A DNA stretch of 64,000 nt from Homarus americanus (Eukaryota; Arthropoda; Malacostraca; Decapoda; Nephropidae): the NCBI RefSeq assembly GCF_018991925.1, contig NW_024748870.1, positions 2,305,334 through 2,369,333 of the forward strand, read 5' to 3'. Position numbers and translations under genes: made by a program. The first letter of the stretch is position 1. Each line of letters starts with the position of its first letter. The notes below the pieces were generated by a model. It had not been told where the DNA came from, did not search any database, and saw only the letters and a program-made list of their open reading frames with translations. Of the stretch, positions 1 to 10,200 are shown in pieces.

Positions 1-240
1 TTCCAGCTTTGGGAATGATTTTCTGATGGGCACATTTTCTGGAAAATTTTTAGAAAATTTTACTGGTACCCAGAAAATTCCAGGGATGGGTGGAGTTTTT
101 TACTGGGTTTGAGAGAGGAAAATCAGGCGCATTTTGGGGAAATTCTGAGAAAATTTTTGTGTTACCCGGAAAATTCCGGGGATGAGGGATTTTTTTCCGG
201 CTTTGAGATAGTTGTCTCGTTACCCGGAAATCTCTCATTC
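1..240. repeat. Degenerate ~100-bp tandem repeat, about 2.5 copies
   Basis: Blocks such as TACCCAGAAAATTCCAGGGA (near 67) recur as TACCCGGAAAATTCCGGGGA (near 163), and a shortened third copy starts near 220. Each is followed by a T-rich stretch and a CTTTGAGA/GTTTGAGA motif. The repeat probably extends beyond the left edge of the window. No coding potential is evident. Confidence 0.6.
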
Positions 241-315
241 CCGGAAGTGCTCTGTACCAATTGTTCCGACTAACGAAGATATCACTTTATTTAGTATATA
301 CCTTCTGTTTAGCTT

Positions 316-316
<1 letters not shown>

Positions 317-349
<33 letters not shown>
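317..349. repeat. (CA)n microsatellite
   Basis: An uninterrupted CA dinucleotide run of about 16 units. Confidence 0.95.
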
Positions 350-351
<2 letters not shown>

Positions 352-1576
352 GCATGCCTCTATTTTCTCTACATTTGTTCATATGACCTTTCTATTTTTG
401 CAGAACTGCACTCATATTTTCAGTCACTCTTGACATCTCCACACATTTCTGTTTGGTAATAGATTACAAGTTGGGGTAACATGTCCACACACCTCAGGAC
501 GAGAAAGAGGAGGTGTTTTAAGCCTCATGGTGATAACTTGCTTCTTTTCACCCCACATCCGTCCCTCATAGAAACCAGGCCTATAAGCCTGCCCAAATAT
601 CACAGTTCAGAGTATGTACAGTATTTGTAGGTTGTAAGTATGTACGTAATTTTTTATTCTAACCTCTTAAGTCTATACAATATATAAAAGAGACAGATTT
701 CTACTAAGATGTAAGAACATTTTTGTAAAATCTTTTCAATTTAGTGCTAGGGTAGAAACATGCCTAGTTATCATAGGTAAAGAAAGGCTTGTGTGCTCTT
801 TGTATGTCTTCATGGTTTTTATTTTCAATTTGGTTTCCTTTCCTGTTATAAGGACATAGGAATTATGAATGTGTCACTGCTTTATGATATACTGTCTGCT
901 CTGATATGAAAAAAAGTTGTTTGAAGGCTAACTAAGATACCAATTGTTGAATGAGTATCAATTGATGTTCTTAACAAAAATTCTCTTTTATATGAGTAAT
1001 TGTTGAGTTTGTTATTAAATTGACAACTTAGACAGTATTATTAGCAGTTGATGAATTCACCTGTTTACCTATTTACAGTACAGTATTCTCATGTATAGTT
1101 CTATATATTTTATTGGTTTGTTTCATTATTTGCATAATCAGTGTTTGGTAGATTTTTGATATGTGATCCAACACTGCCCCAAATAAGGAAAAGCTCTCAA
1201 TAAAGTGGCTGGACTCTATAATTTATTGCTTATGTTATGCCTTGAATTATTTTGTAAATGTGGTGATAATGCACTCTCATTTTTATTTCTGTTGGAGTTC
1301 ATTTTTGTTGACATGAAACTGGTAATCATTGTTCATTTTAATTGGATTGATGTAGTCATATCTTATACAATAGTGCTGCCTCTTAGAATGCTGTGTTATA
1401 GTGCTCTTCATCCAGGTTGTATTTTTCTATACTTATAGTGTATAAAGAAATAGTAGTTGTGTGTGGGCTGGTGCTACAGCAATAAGTTTCAAATTCTTTC
1501 TGTCTTTTTGTATTTACTAAACTGTGTGTCACTTTTTTGTACCTTTTTTGTGAAAATGTGAAATCCATATTATTTG
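350..1576. other. AT-rich intergenic sequence, nothing recognised
   Basis: Stops occur in all frames. No domain, terminal inverted repeat or exon pair could be supported. The short open frames here look random. Confidence 0.6.
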
Positions 1577-1886
1577 GACAAAAGTCTGCAAGTGACAGGG
1601 CTGGTGCTGTGGTCAAGCAGTCAAGGAAAAACACTACCATAAATGTAAAATTGCAAATTATAAGGCATTTGGAGGCTTTAAGTTAGCTACATTGACAATT
1701 AGGACCATATTCATCCACTTGCTACCAAGACTAAACTACATGTTCAAGGAATATTTTACTGGAGAAGATGGAAAAACCTTAGAGTATCGAAGATCAAACC
1801 CAATCATGTGCCCCTAGTCCAGGAACATGAAGGCGAGGAATCACCAGTGGAGACATTCCAGGCAAGTTGTGGGTGGTTTGAGAACA

Positions 1887-2275
1887 TAAGAAAACGAGGA
1901 GTCTGCAATAGGCTGGTTGGCCTGTGCATGGCAGCTCCTGCCGAGAATTACTACCACTCACTATCATCCATGAATCTATCCAGCCTCCCTTTGAAACTTT
2001 CCAGCATTCCAGCACTTACTACAAAGTTGCTAAGTTTGTTCCACTCGTCCACTACCCTATTTGTAAACTAGTTCCTTCCTATCTCCCTCCTAAACTTAAA
2101 CTTATCCAACTTGAATCCGTTGTTCCGAGTCCTATCCTGCTCGGATATTATAAGAACTTTATCTATATCACCTTTATTGATTCCTTCCACCCACTTGAAT
2201 ACTTCTATCATATCTCCCCGCACTCTTCGTCTTTCTAGGGAATGCAAGTTTAGTTTTTTTTAACCTATCCTGATA
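1887..2275 (-). mobile_element. 3' end of a CR1/Jockey-type LINE (copy 1)
   Basis: The minus strand reads the C-terminus of a non-LTR reverse transcriptase: RRVRGDMIEVFKW, then a basic stretch, then NRVVDEWNKLSNFVV and a final SFK-RLDRFM block followed by a stop. This arrangement is known from CR1/Jockey-like ORF2 ends. An extra in-frame stop precedes FTNRVV. The 3' terminus (low coordinate) ends in a TTTTCTTAT-like tail, the same point as in the copy at 4687. It lies between two pieces of the Tigger relic, so it inserted into it. Confidence 0.8.
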
Positions 2276-2634
2276 TGGAAGGTTTCTAAGTTCATGTGCT
2301 GCAATAACTTGCACAGTATGTGTATCATATCTCTGGTGAGGGTGCAAGTGCTAATGGACAGGCAGCAAGCAAATTCATGAAATACCCTCACGGGTATCAT
2401 TGATTGTGGCAACTACCCTCATGGACTTGTGTTCAACATTGATAAGATGGGCCACTTTTGAAAGTGTATGCTTTCATGTAAGTTCATTTTCTGCAAAGAA
2501 AAGCATGCAGCAGGATTTAAGGTTGCCAATGATTGTCCAATGCTTCTGTTGGGGGTAACACTGCAAGTGATTTCAAGGTAAACCCAATGCTTGTCTACCA
2601 CTCTGAGACACCCTAAGCAATGAAAGGGTTCTTA

Positions 2635-3098
2635 GGCCCCGTCCACACGATCGAACAGTGCCCGGCGGACTTTGCGTGTGTCATCGTACACACGGAGGTG
2701 CTGGTTGGCAGCAATCACACACTGCCGTTGGTAGCTAGCAGGTGGTCGGCAGTAGCTGCTGCGGTACGATCACCATGGTGTGTCGCAGGACAGCTAAATC
2801 GAAGACTATAGCGCTGTGTATAATAATTGCTACAGTGTGCAAAAAGAAGAAAAAACAGAAAAGGGAATGGTTATCTCAACGAAAAGTTAAGGGAAGTCAT
2901 GCCACGATTTTACATGAACTGCAAGGTGAACATGAGAAAGACTTCACTAACTACATGAGAATGGACCCCAACACCTATAGACTTCTTGCAGCAAACGGTC
3001 AAACCACCAGATAGACGGCCTTATCTGGTGATTTCGTTCGACCACGGGCACTCCGTTGGTTTGCCCGTCGGCCAGTGCTCGATCGTGTGGACGGGGCT
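2635..3098 (+). mobile_element. PIF/Harbinger-type nonautonomous element (464 bp)
   Basis: Terminal inverted repeats GGCCCCGTCCACACGATCGA and its partner AGCCCCGTCCACACGATCGA are flanked by TTA on both sides (2632-2634 and 3099-3101), the 3-bp target duplication typical of PIF/Harbinger. It interrupts the Tigger relic just after the conserved NP-A-KG region. A fragment of transposase is retained inside. Confidence 0.85.
2862..3011 (+). pseudogene. N-terminal fragment of a HARBI1-like transposase
   Basis: The frame reads REWLSQRKVKGSHATIL, then HELQGEHEKDFTNYMRM and DPNTYRLLA. This resembles the region upstream of the DDE nuclease of Harbinger transposases (W..., L..EL, F.NF.RM....F..LL). Everything downstream is absent, including the catalytic domain, so the element could only move with a transposase supplied elsewhere. 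The open frame can be read back to 2742, but that part is not conserved-looking. Confidence 0.6.
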
Positions 3099-3372
3099 TT
3101 AATTAGTGTCTTCCTGTCTTTTGAGAGTCAAACAAGAATGCATGGGTTACAGCTGATATCTATCAATAGTAATTTGTGTTAGTTTCTGTCCTATGGTGAA
3201 GTGATAGTGTGAGGAATAAAACTTGGAGCCCAGAGCACTGTTGCTACTTGACAATGCCCCAGGTCACCCAGAAAGCCTCAACTCTATGCACTTCAGTGCT
3301 AGTGGAAATGGTCTTCCAGCCACCCAACTCTACCTCCATTCTGTAGCCAGTGGACCAGAGCATTATACAGTA

Positions 3373-4224
3373 CAGTGAGTTCTGCTATAACGTGTGTTTC
3401 GATAACGCGAATTTGCTCTAACGCGATTTATGAATTAGGAACGATATTTGTATAACGCGAACGCTTGTTTGCTATAACGCGATTTTTGCTTACTATTTCT
3501 CCAATTTTGTGGTGTGGGGTATGCTATAACGAATCTAATTGGTTCTAGAACCTTGTTCGTTATAGCATTCGTTCGTTATAGGATTAATCCATTCCAGGCC
3601 CCCAAATACAACCACTTAATACTGAAAAATATATATAAAATTGTAAAAAAGTGCATAAATATGCATCTAAACCCCTGAAATAAAGAATATCATTAATATT
3701 TGTAATAAAAAAACAATAAATTAGAAAAAAAAAAAATTTAAATAATGTTTGTTGTAGGAGTTTCGTTCGTTATAGCATTCTCAATTTTATAGGTAAAACC
3801 GTTCGTTATAGGAATATTCGTAGTAGGATCCGTTCGTTATAGCATACCCCACTGTATTAACTGTGAATATAGTAAAGAAGAATATCAACAAGAAGCGTTC
3901 TGGTGATAGAATTCCCGGTGATGATCGTAAAAGAAAGGATATAACACTTGAAGAGAAGCTCGATTTTATCAACCTCAAAATCACCCTTCTCCCCCATCAA
4001 GTAAAGTGTTACATTTACTGTATGATTTCTTTATTAGATATGAATGTAACATTTATTTAGACTGTGCTATCCTTTGTGTTAGGCTAACTACTAAATTTTT
4101 TCGATTTCGAGTAATCTGCACATAACCCTATTTTCTCCATAAGACCTGTTATTTCTATTACGCGATTTTCTATAACACGATATTTTACAAGAACACAATT
4201 ATCGCGTTATAGCAGAACTACCTG
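3373..4224 (+). mobile_element. Tigger-type element B (852 bp), nested in the Tigger relic
   Basis: The ends are CAGTGAGTTCTGCTATAACG and, on the other strand, CAGGTAGTTCTGCTATAACG, each flanked by TA (3371-3372 and 4225-4226), as expected for Tc1/mariner-pogo insertions. Subterminal copies of ATAACGCGA are present. Inside, about 3863-3985, a lysine-rich frame ending KRKDITLEEKLDFI resembles the start of a CENP-B-type DNA-binding domain. The rest of the transposase is missing. It carries another Tigger element at 3514-3854. Confidence 0.85.
3514..3854 (-). mobile_element. Small Tigger-type MITE (341 bp) inside element B
   Basis: The right end reads, on the minus strand, CAGTGGGGTATGCTATAACG, and the left end carries GTGGGGTATGCTATAACGA. 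Internal ACGAAC-rich subterminal blocks and the CCAGGCCCCCAAATACAA stretch match the larger element at 48309-49157 in opposite orientation. It is therefore an internally deleted relative of that family. Confidence 0.8.
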
Positions 4225-4450
4225 TAGTTAACTTCAAAATATTATTACCTGAGACGCATTGAAGCATCTGGTTGACTTCATGGACAGCCAGAATCAGTTA
4301 TTCGTGGATTTTTTGGATGTCCTATAACATAATGTAGGCAATAAAAAACATCAGTGCTTCATGAAGGAAGTCCCCAGCAGTTGCATGAATAAGGGGTGTG
4401 GCCAGAGATATGTTGTGACGTTGATCAGTTGGCCAAATGCAAGATTATGC

Positions 4451-4686
4451 CAAGAAATCTCCATCAAGGAATTTAGCACCATCCATGTTATTATAGGCCA
4501 TTGCCAAGATTGAGGGCCTCAAAATATTCTCAAACAATGATTCTAATTGGAAATTTTGAATCCCACTGCTTCCATGTAGGAGTAGAGATGACAGCAGATA
4601 GTGATAAGTATAGTGTATGTAAGCTGCGACATTAGCCACTCACTGGTAAGGAAAGTACACATTTTAGATTACTGTACTTTTTTGTT
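4451..4686. other. Unassigned stretch after the Tigger relic
   Basis: It may hold the eroded 3' end of the relic element. No conserved motif could be read, and no TIR partner was found. Confidence 0.4.
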
Positions 4687-5065
4687 ATAAGAAAATAAGG
4701 AGTCTGCAATAGGCTGGTTGGCCTGTGCATGGCAGCTCCTGTCGAGAGTTCTTACCATGCTCTATCATCCATGAATCTATCTAGCCTCCTTTTAAAACTT
4801 TCCAGTGTTCCAGCACTTACTACAAAATTGCTAAGCTTGTTCCACTTATCCACCACCCTATTTGTGAACCAGTTCCTTCCCATCTCCCTCCTAAACCTAA
4901 ACTTATCCAACATAAATCCGTTGCACCTGCTCGGATATTATAAGAACTTTATCTATATTCCCTTTATTGATTCCTTTCACCCACTTAAATACTTCTATCA
5001 TATCTCCCCGCACTCTTCGACTTTCTAGGGAATGCAAGTTTAGTTTCTTTAACCTATCTAGTTCT
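4687..5065 (-). mobile_element. 3' end of the same LINE (copy 2)
   Basis: It is the same C-terminal reverse-transcriptase segment as at 1887-2275: RRVRGDMIEVFKW, then NWFTNRVVDKWNKLS and an SFKRRLDRFMDD block. A small deletion near 4925 shifts the frame. Both copies stop at the same 3' base and both are 5' truncated at about the same place, as usual for target-primed LINE insertions. Confidence 0.8.
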
Positions 5066-5311
5066 CTTTGTTATAAAATATTTGTGTAGTAGTATATATT
5101 TTCATATTTGCAATATCATTGTTAGTGCTATTACCAGTACCCAAATGAGGCACTTTTATGTAAGAAATAGAGCTGTTTGGAATGCATCACTATTAGAACT
5201 GTACAACATTGCTTCCCAAACTGCTCTGTTTCCATGGAATGTATACTTCATTATTACCATTACTGATGTTCAAACAGTAGTCTTTTATGCTTACAAACTT
5301 TTGGTGTAGTG
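5066..5311. other. AT-rich spacer before the array
   Basis: No motif, repeat or exon was recognised. Confidence 0.5.
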
Positions 5312-5654
5312 GGAGTGTGGCGTGGCGTGTAGTGAGTGTGGTGTGGTGTGAAGTGTGTGCTGTGAAGTGAGTGTGGTGTGTAGTGACTGTGTGGTGTGTA
5401 GTGAGTGTGGTGTGAAGTGTGTGCTGTGTAGTGAGTGTAGTGTGTAGTGACTGTGCAGTGTGTGTTAGGTGTGTGGTGTGTACTGAGTGTGTGTGGTGTG
5501 TAATGAGTGTGTTAGGTGTGTGGTGTGTAATGAGTGAGTTAGGTGTGTGGTGTGTAATGAGTGTGTTAGGTGTGTGGTGTGTACTGAGTGTGTGTGGTGT
5601 GTACTGAGAGTGTATAGTGAGTGTGTGTAATGAGTCTGGGGTATTAACTGAGGG
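5312..5654. repeat. GT-rich minisatellite bordering the array
   Basis: Irregular tandem units of the type GTGTGGTGTGTAGTGA and GTGTTAGGTGTGTGGTGT run for about 330 bp and end directly at the first GC-rich 30-bp units. Apparent open frames (threonine/histidine-rich on the minus strand) come from the repeat. Confidence 0.85.
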
Positions 5655-7344
5655 GTGGTGATGCCTCCAGGAGTGACGGCCCTCCTTAGGGGCAGCGGCA
5701 TTCCCAGGGGCCCCTCTCATGAGCAGTGGCACCCCCAAGGGACCTCCCAGGGGCGATGGGGCCTCCAGAGGCTGTGGCACCCCCAGGAGCCCTTTCAGGG
5801 GCAGCGGCATCTCAAGGGCCCAACTTGATCAGCGACGTCCCTAGGGGCAGTGGAGACCCCAGGAGCAACGACGTCCTTAGGGGCCCTCCCAGAGACTATG
5901 GTGCCTCCAGGGGCCCTGCCAGGGACAGTGGTGCTCACATAGGCGGCGGACCCCCCTGGGGCCCTCTTAAGGACGGTAGTGCCCGCAGGAGCCTGCCCAG
6001 AGACGGTAACCCTGCTGGAGCCGTTGCCACTGAGAGCATCCTCGCCTCTGGGAGCGCCACCGCTTCTGACAGGGCCACTGAGGGTGCCGCCGCCCTTGGC
6101 AGGGCCCCTCTGGACGACACCGCCCCTGGGGGCGCCACTGTTCATAGTAGGGCCCCTGGGGACGCCGCTGTCCCTAAGGAGGGCCCCTGGGTTGTCCCCT
6201 GAGAGCACCACAGCCGCTTGGAGGTCTCCTGAGGGTGCCACTGCCCCTGGGGGTACTATCTCCCCTGGCAGGGTCCCTGGGGGCGTAGCCGCCTCTGGGT
6301 GGTCTCCTGTGAGCGCCGTCGCCCTTGGGAGGACCCTTAGGAGCGCCATCACTTCTGGCAGGTCATGTGGGGACGCCGCTGCCCCTGGGAAGTCCCCTGA
6401 GGGACCGTTGCCTGGGGGGGAGAGCTCTGCCTCTATGGAGAGCCCCAGTTGTGGGTGGGAGGCAGGCACTGCCCCTGTAAGATCCCCTGAGGGCGCCACC
6501 GCTCCTGGCAGGGCACCTGGGGGTGCCGCTGTCCTCAAGGAGAGCCCCTGGCAAGGCTCCTGGGAATGCTACCGCACCTGGAAGGGCCCCTCTGAGGGCC
6601 CCATGGGGCGCCACTGCTCCTGGGGACACCACCGCTCATGGAAGGGACCCTGGGGTCTCAGATGCCCTTTTGGGCGCCACTGGGAAGGACCCTGGGGTCT
6701 CAGACGTCCTTTTGGGCGCCACTGGGAAGGCCCCTGGGGGCGCCGTCGCCCCTGAAGGCGCCATCGGGAAGTCCCCTGGGGGCTCCACCGCCTTTGGGAG
6801 TAACACTGTGAATACCACCGCCCCTAGGAGGGCCCCTGAGGGCGCCACTGTCCCTGTAAAGGCCTCTTGGGGCACCACCGCCCCTGGGAGTGCACCCGAG
6901 AGGGCCCCTGGGGACGACACTACCCCTGGGTGGGCCCCTGTAAGCGCCCCCACTTCTAGGAAACCCCTGCGGTGCTGCCCCTTAGGAGAGCCCCTGGGGG
7001 CGCTGTAGCCACTAAGGAGGGCGCCGTCGCTCCTGGGAGGACCCCAGGTTTTGCCGCCGACTCTGGGAAGGCTTAATAGGGTGTCACTACCCAGGGGCTC
7101 TCTTTAGGGGCAGCGGCGCCCCCTAGGGCCCTTCCAAGGGTGGTGGTGCTCCAAAGGGCCCTCCCATGGACAGCGACGCCCCCAGTGACATCGGTGCACC
7201 CATGGGTCCTGCCAGGGACTGTGGTGGTCTCGTTGGCGGTGGCACCCCCAGGAGCTATGCCAGCGACAGCAAAGCTTCCAGGGACCCTATGGCATGCTTG
7301 TCTGTCGTGTCATATATATTACATATTTCAAGCAGTCCCTTGCT
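5655..7344. repeat. Left margin of the array: divergent 30-bp minisatellite
   Basis: The units are more varied than in the centre. Strand orientation of the unit reverses near 5985 and again near 7085. The block ends at 7270-7344 with a B-type terminus (ATATATTACATATTTCAAGC, then GTCCCTTGCTTAA) joined to the first A arm. Confidence 0.85.
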
Positions 7345-9815
7345 TAACTTTGATTGGTGGACTATTCTTTGAACCCACCAAATTGCAGCCAATAGGAGCA
7401 GAGAGCAGTCAGTCAGGACAACACCTCAACTTATATTATCCTGTTGGATATTATTCTCCATTACCTTCTACAGAATGCGATGATACTGGAAATGTGATGG
7501 GCGGTGGTGTATTTATTTAAAGTTGCTTCTCCCAGAGCTCTAAATAGTGCAAAAGCTACTGTAACCAGGGGCCTTCCCAAAGACGGGAGTGCTTGCAGGG
7601 ACCCTCCTAGGTGCTGTGGCACCGTGAGGGCTCTTCCAGTGACAGCGGCGTCCCAGGAGTCCTCTGAGGGACATCGACGCCTCCAGGTGCCCTTCAAGGG
7701 GTGGTGGCACCATCAGGAACACTAACAGGGCAAGCGGTGGCCCAGGGGCCCTCCAGGCACGTCAGCACCCCAGGGGTCCTGCAAGGGGCATTGGCGTCCC
7801 CTGGGGCCTTGCCAGAGATGGTGGGGCCCTCAGAGGCCTTGCCAGGGGCTCTGGCGCCACCAGGGGCTCTCCCATGGACAGCGGTGCTCCAAGGGTTCCT
7901 TCTAGGGACAGCAGCGCCCTCAGGGGCCCTATCACAAACACTGGCACTCGCAGGCACCTTGCCAGGGGCAGTGGCGCTCCCAGGGATTCTCCCAGCGACA
8001 GCGATGCTCCCAGGGACAGCGGCGCCCCCAGGGGCCCTTGAGACACAGCGGTCCTCTCAGGGACGGAAGCGCCTCCACGAGCCCTGCCAGAGGCGTTGGC
8101 GAATGCAAGTGCCCTGCCAGGGGCGCTGGCACACCTAAGGGCCCTGCTAGGGGCACTGGCGCCCCCAGGGGCTCTCTGAGGGTCATCGGCACTCACAGGA
8201 CCCCTCCCAGAGACAGCAATGCTCCCAGGAACCCTGCCAGGGACGGCGGCGCTTCCCGGGGCTCTCCCTGGGACAGCAGCGCTCCCAGAGACCCTCTCAG
8301 GAGCAGTGGAGTCCACTGGGGCCATGTCACGGACAGCGGAGCTCCCAGGGGAAGCGCCGACCCCAGGGATCGTACCAAGGGTCCCCAGGAGCCCTATGAC
8401 AAGCTTGTCCATAGTGTCATATAAATAATACATACTTCCAGCAGTCCCTTACTTAACTGTGATTGGTGGACTATTCTGCAACCCACCAAATTGCAGCCAA
8501 TAGGAGCAGCGAGCAGTCAGTCAGCACAACACCCCAACTTATGTTTTCCTGTTGATATTATTCTCCATTACCTTCTTCAGAATGCAAAGATACTGGAAAT
8601 GTGATGGGCGGCGGTGTATTTATTTAAAATTGCTTCTCCCAGAGCTCTAAATAGTGCAAAACCTAATGCAACCAGGGGCCCTCCGAGGGACTGGAGTGCT
8701 TGCAGGGACCCTTCCAAGGACGGGAGCGCTTGCAGGGGCCCTCCCATGGGATGTGGTACCCCTGGGGACTCTTCCAGTGACAGTGGCATTCCAGGAGTCC
8801 TCTGAGGGACATAGGCGCCTACAGGGGCCCTTCAAGGGGCCTTGGCGCCCCCAGGGACTTTGCCAGATGTGGTGACACCACCAGGGACACTCACTGGGCC
8901 AGCAGTGGCCCAGGGGCCCTCCCAGGCACGTGAGCGCCTTTAGGGGTCCTGGAAGGGGTGTTGGCGTCCCCTGGGGCCTTGCCAGAGACGGTGGTGCCCT
9001 CAGGGACACTCACAGGGCCATCGGTGGCTCAGGGGCCCTCTCAGGCACGTCAGCACCACCAGGGGTTCTGCAAGGGGCGTTGGCGTCCCCTGGGGCCTTG
9101 CCAGAGACGGTGGGGCCCTCAGAGGCCTTATCAGGGGCGCTGGCGCCACAAGGGTATCTCCCTGGGACAGCAGTGCTCCCAGGGGGCCTTATAGGATCGG
9201 CAGTGCCCTCCGGGAGCCTCCCAGGCACCTTGCCAGGGACCCTACCCAGGGACGGGAACGCTTCCAGGGGATGTGCCAGGGGTGGTAGCATATCCTAAAG
9301 GATCTACTAGGGATATTGGCGCTCTCAAAGCCCCCCCCCCCCAAAACGACCCTTCTGGCGCTGCCGTCCCTGGGAGGGTCCCTGGGGCGCTGCTGTCACT
9401 GGGAGAGTCAATGGGGGCACCGCCATCTCTGGGAGGACCCCTGGGAGCGTCCTGGCCAGCGCTACTGTCCTTGGCAGGGCCCCTGCAGGCGCTGCTGTTC
9501 CTGGGAGAGTGCTAATGTCTCTGGAAGAGCCTCTAGGGGTGCCACCGCCCATGGCACAGGCCCTGGGAGAGCTCCTGTCCCTAGGAGGATCCCTGCAAGC
9601 GGTCCCGTCCCTAGGAGGGCCAAGGGTTGCAGTAGTTTTTGTGCTACTTAGAGCTCTGGGAGAAGCAGCGTTAAAATACACCACCGCCCATCACATTTCC
9701 AGTATCATCGCATTCTGAAGAAGGGAATGGAGAATAATATCAACAGAAAAACATAAGTTGAGGTGTTGTGCTGACTGACTGCTCTCTGCTCCTATTAGCT
9801 GTAATTTGGTGGGTT
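7345..9815. repeat. Array cells 1-2
   Basis: The cell at 7345-8454 begins with an A arm and ends with a B terminus (ATAATACATACTTCCAGC). The cell at 8455-9815 has arms at both ends and the central strand switch near 9285-9320. These are less similar to other cells than the central ones are to each other. Confidence 0.85.
9331..9342. repeat. Homopolymer C12 in one array cell
   Basis: Other cells read GGGCCCTCCC at this place; this copy has twelve C in a row followed by CAAAACGAC-like sequence shared by all. Confidence 0.9.
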
Positions 9816-10105
9816 AACTGTGATTGGTGGACTATTTTTTAACCCACCAAATTGCAGCCAATAGGAGCAGAGAGCAGTCAGTCAGCACAACACCCCAACT
9901 TATGTTTTCCTGTTGATATTATTCTCCATTTCCTTCTTCAGAATGGAAAGATACTGGAAATGTGATGGGAGGCTGTGTATTTATTTAAAATTGCTTCTCC
10001 CAGAGCTCTAAATAGTGCAAAAGCTACTGCAACCAGGGCCCCTCCCAGGGACTGGAGTGCTTGCAGGGACCCTCCCTGCTCCTATTGGCTGTAATTTGGT
10101 GGGTT

Positions 10106-10200
10106 AAGAGAATAGTCCACCAATCACAGTTAAGTAAGGGACTGCTGGAAGTATGTAATATATATGATACGACGGACAAGCATGCCATATGGCCCCTGCA
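10106..10200 (+). repeat. B-type cell terminus (representative)
   Basis: AGTCCACCAATCACAGTTAA is followed by GTAAGGGACTGCTGGAAGTA and an AT-rich stretch (GTAATATATATGATACGACG) before the minisatellite begins. The same terminus occurs near 13772, 17562, 18593, 22502, 38108 and 41863, and inverted near 7290-7350, 8420-8460 and 32580-32630. It ends the X-type cells on one side only. Confidence 0.85.

Larger units (their letters stand above)
1577..4450 (+). pseudogene. Relic Tigger1-like (pogo superfamily) transposase, broken by nested insertions
   Basis: Conserved pieces of a Tigger transposase appear in order on the plus strand. The N-terminal GQKSASDRAG and the CENP-B-like helix region lie at about 1577-1680. 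ASCGWFENI (second HTH, normally ASRGWF) is at about 1850-1886. GEGASANGQAASKFM and a GxFK...LLLGV stretch lie at 2335-2625. NKNAWVTADI and the second-aspartate motif LLLLDNAPGHPESL are at about 3130-3290. QPPNSTSIL, a stop, then PVDQSII (third-aspartate region) ends near 3370. DFMDSQNQLFVDFLDVL follows at about 4270-4330. Several frameshifts and stops show it is dead. The gaps between pieces are exactly where a LINE tail, a Harbinger MITE and a Tigger copy sit. The family assignment rests on these motifs; the exact ends are uncertain. Confidence 0.85.

Noticed and set aside
5193..5810. Thr/His-rich minus-strand frame of 205 residues
   Set aside because: It is a translation of the GT-rich simple repeat joined to the first GC-rich units.
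7140..7520. Collagen-like or antimicrobial proline-rich protein gene at array margins
   Set aside because: No signal peptide, no Gly-X-Y register kept over length, and the frame breaks with each irregular unit.
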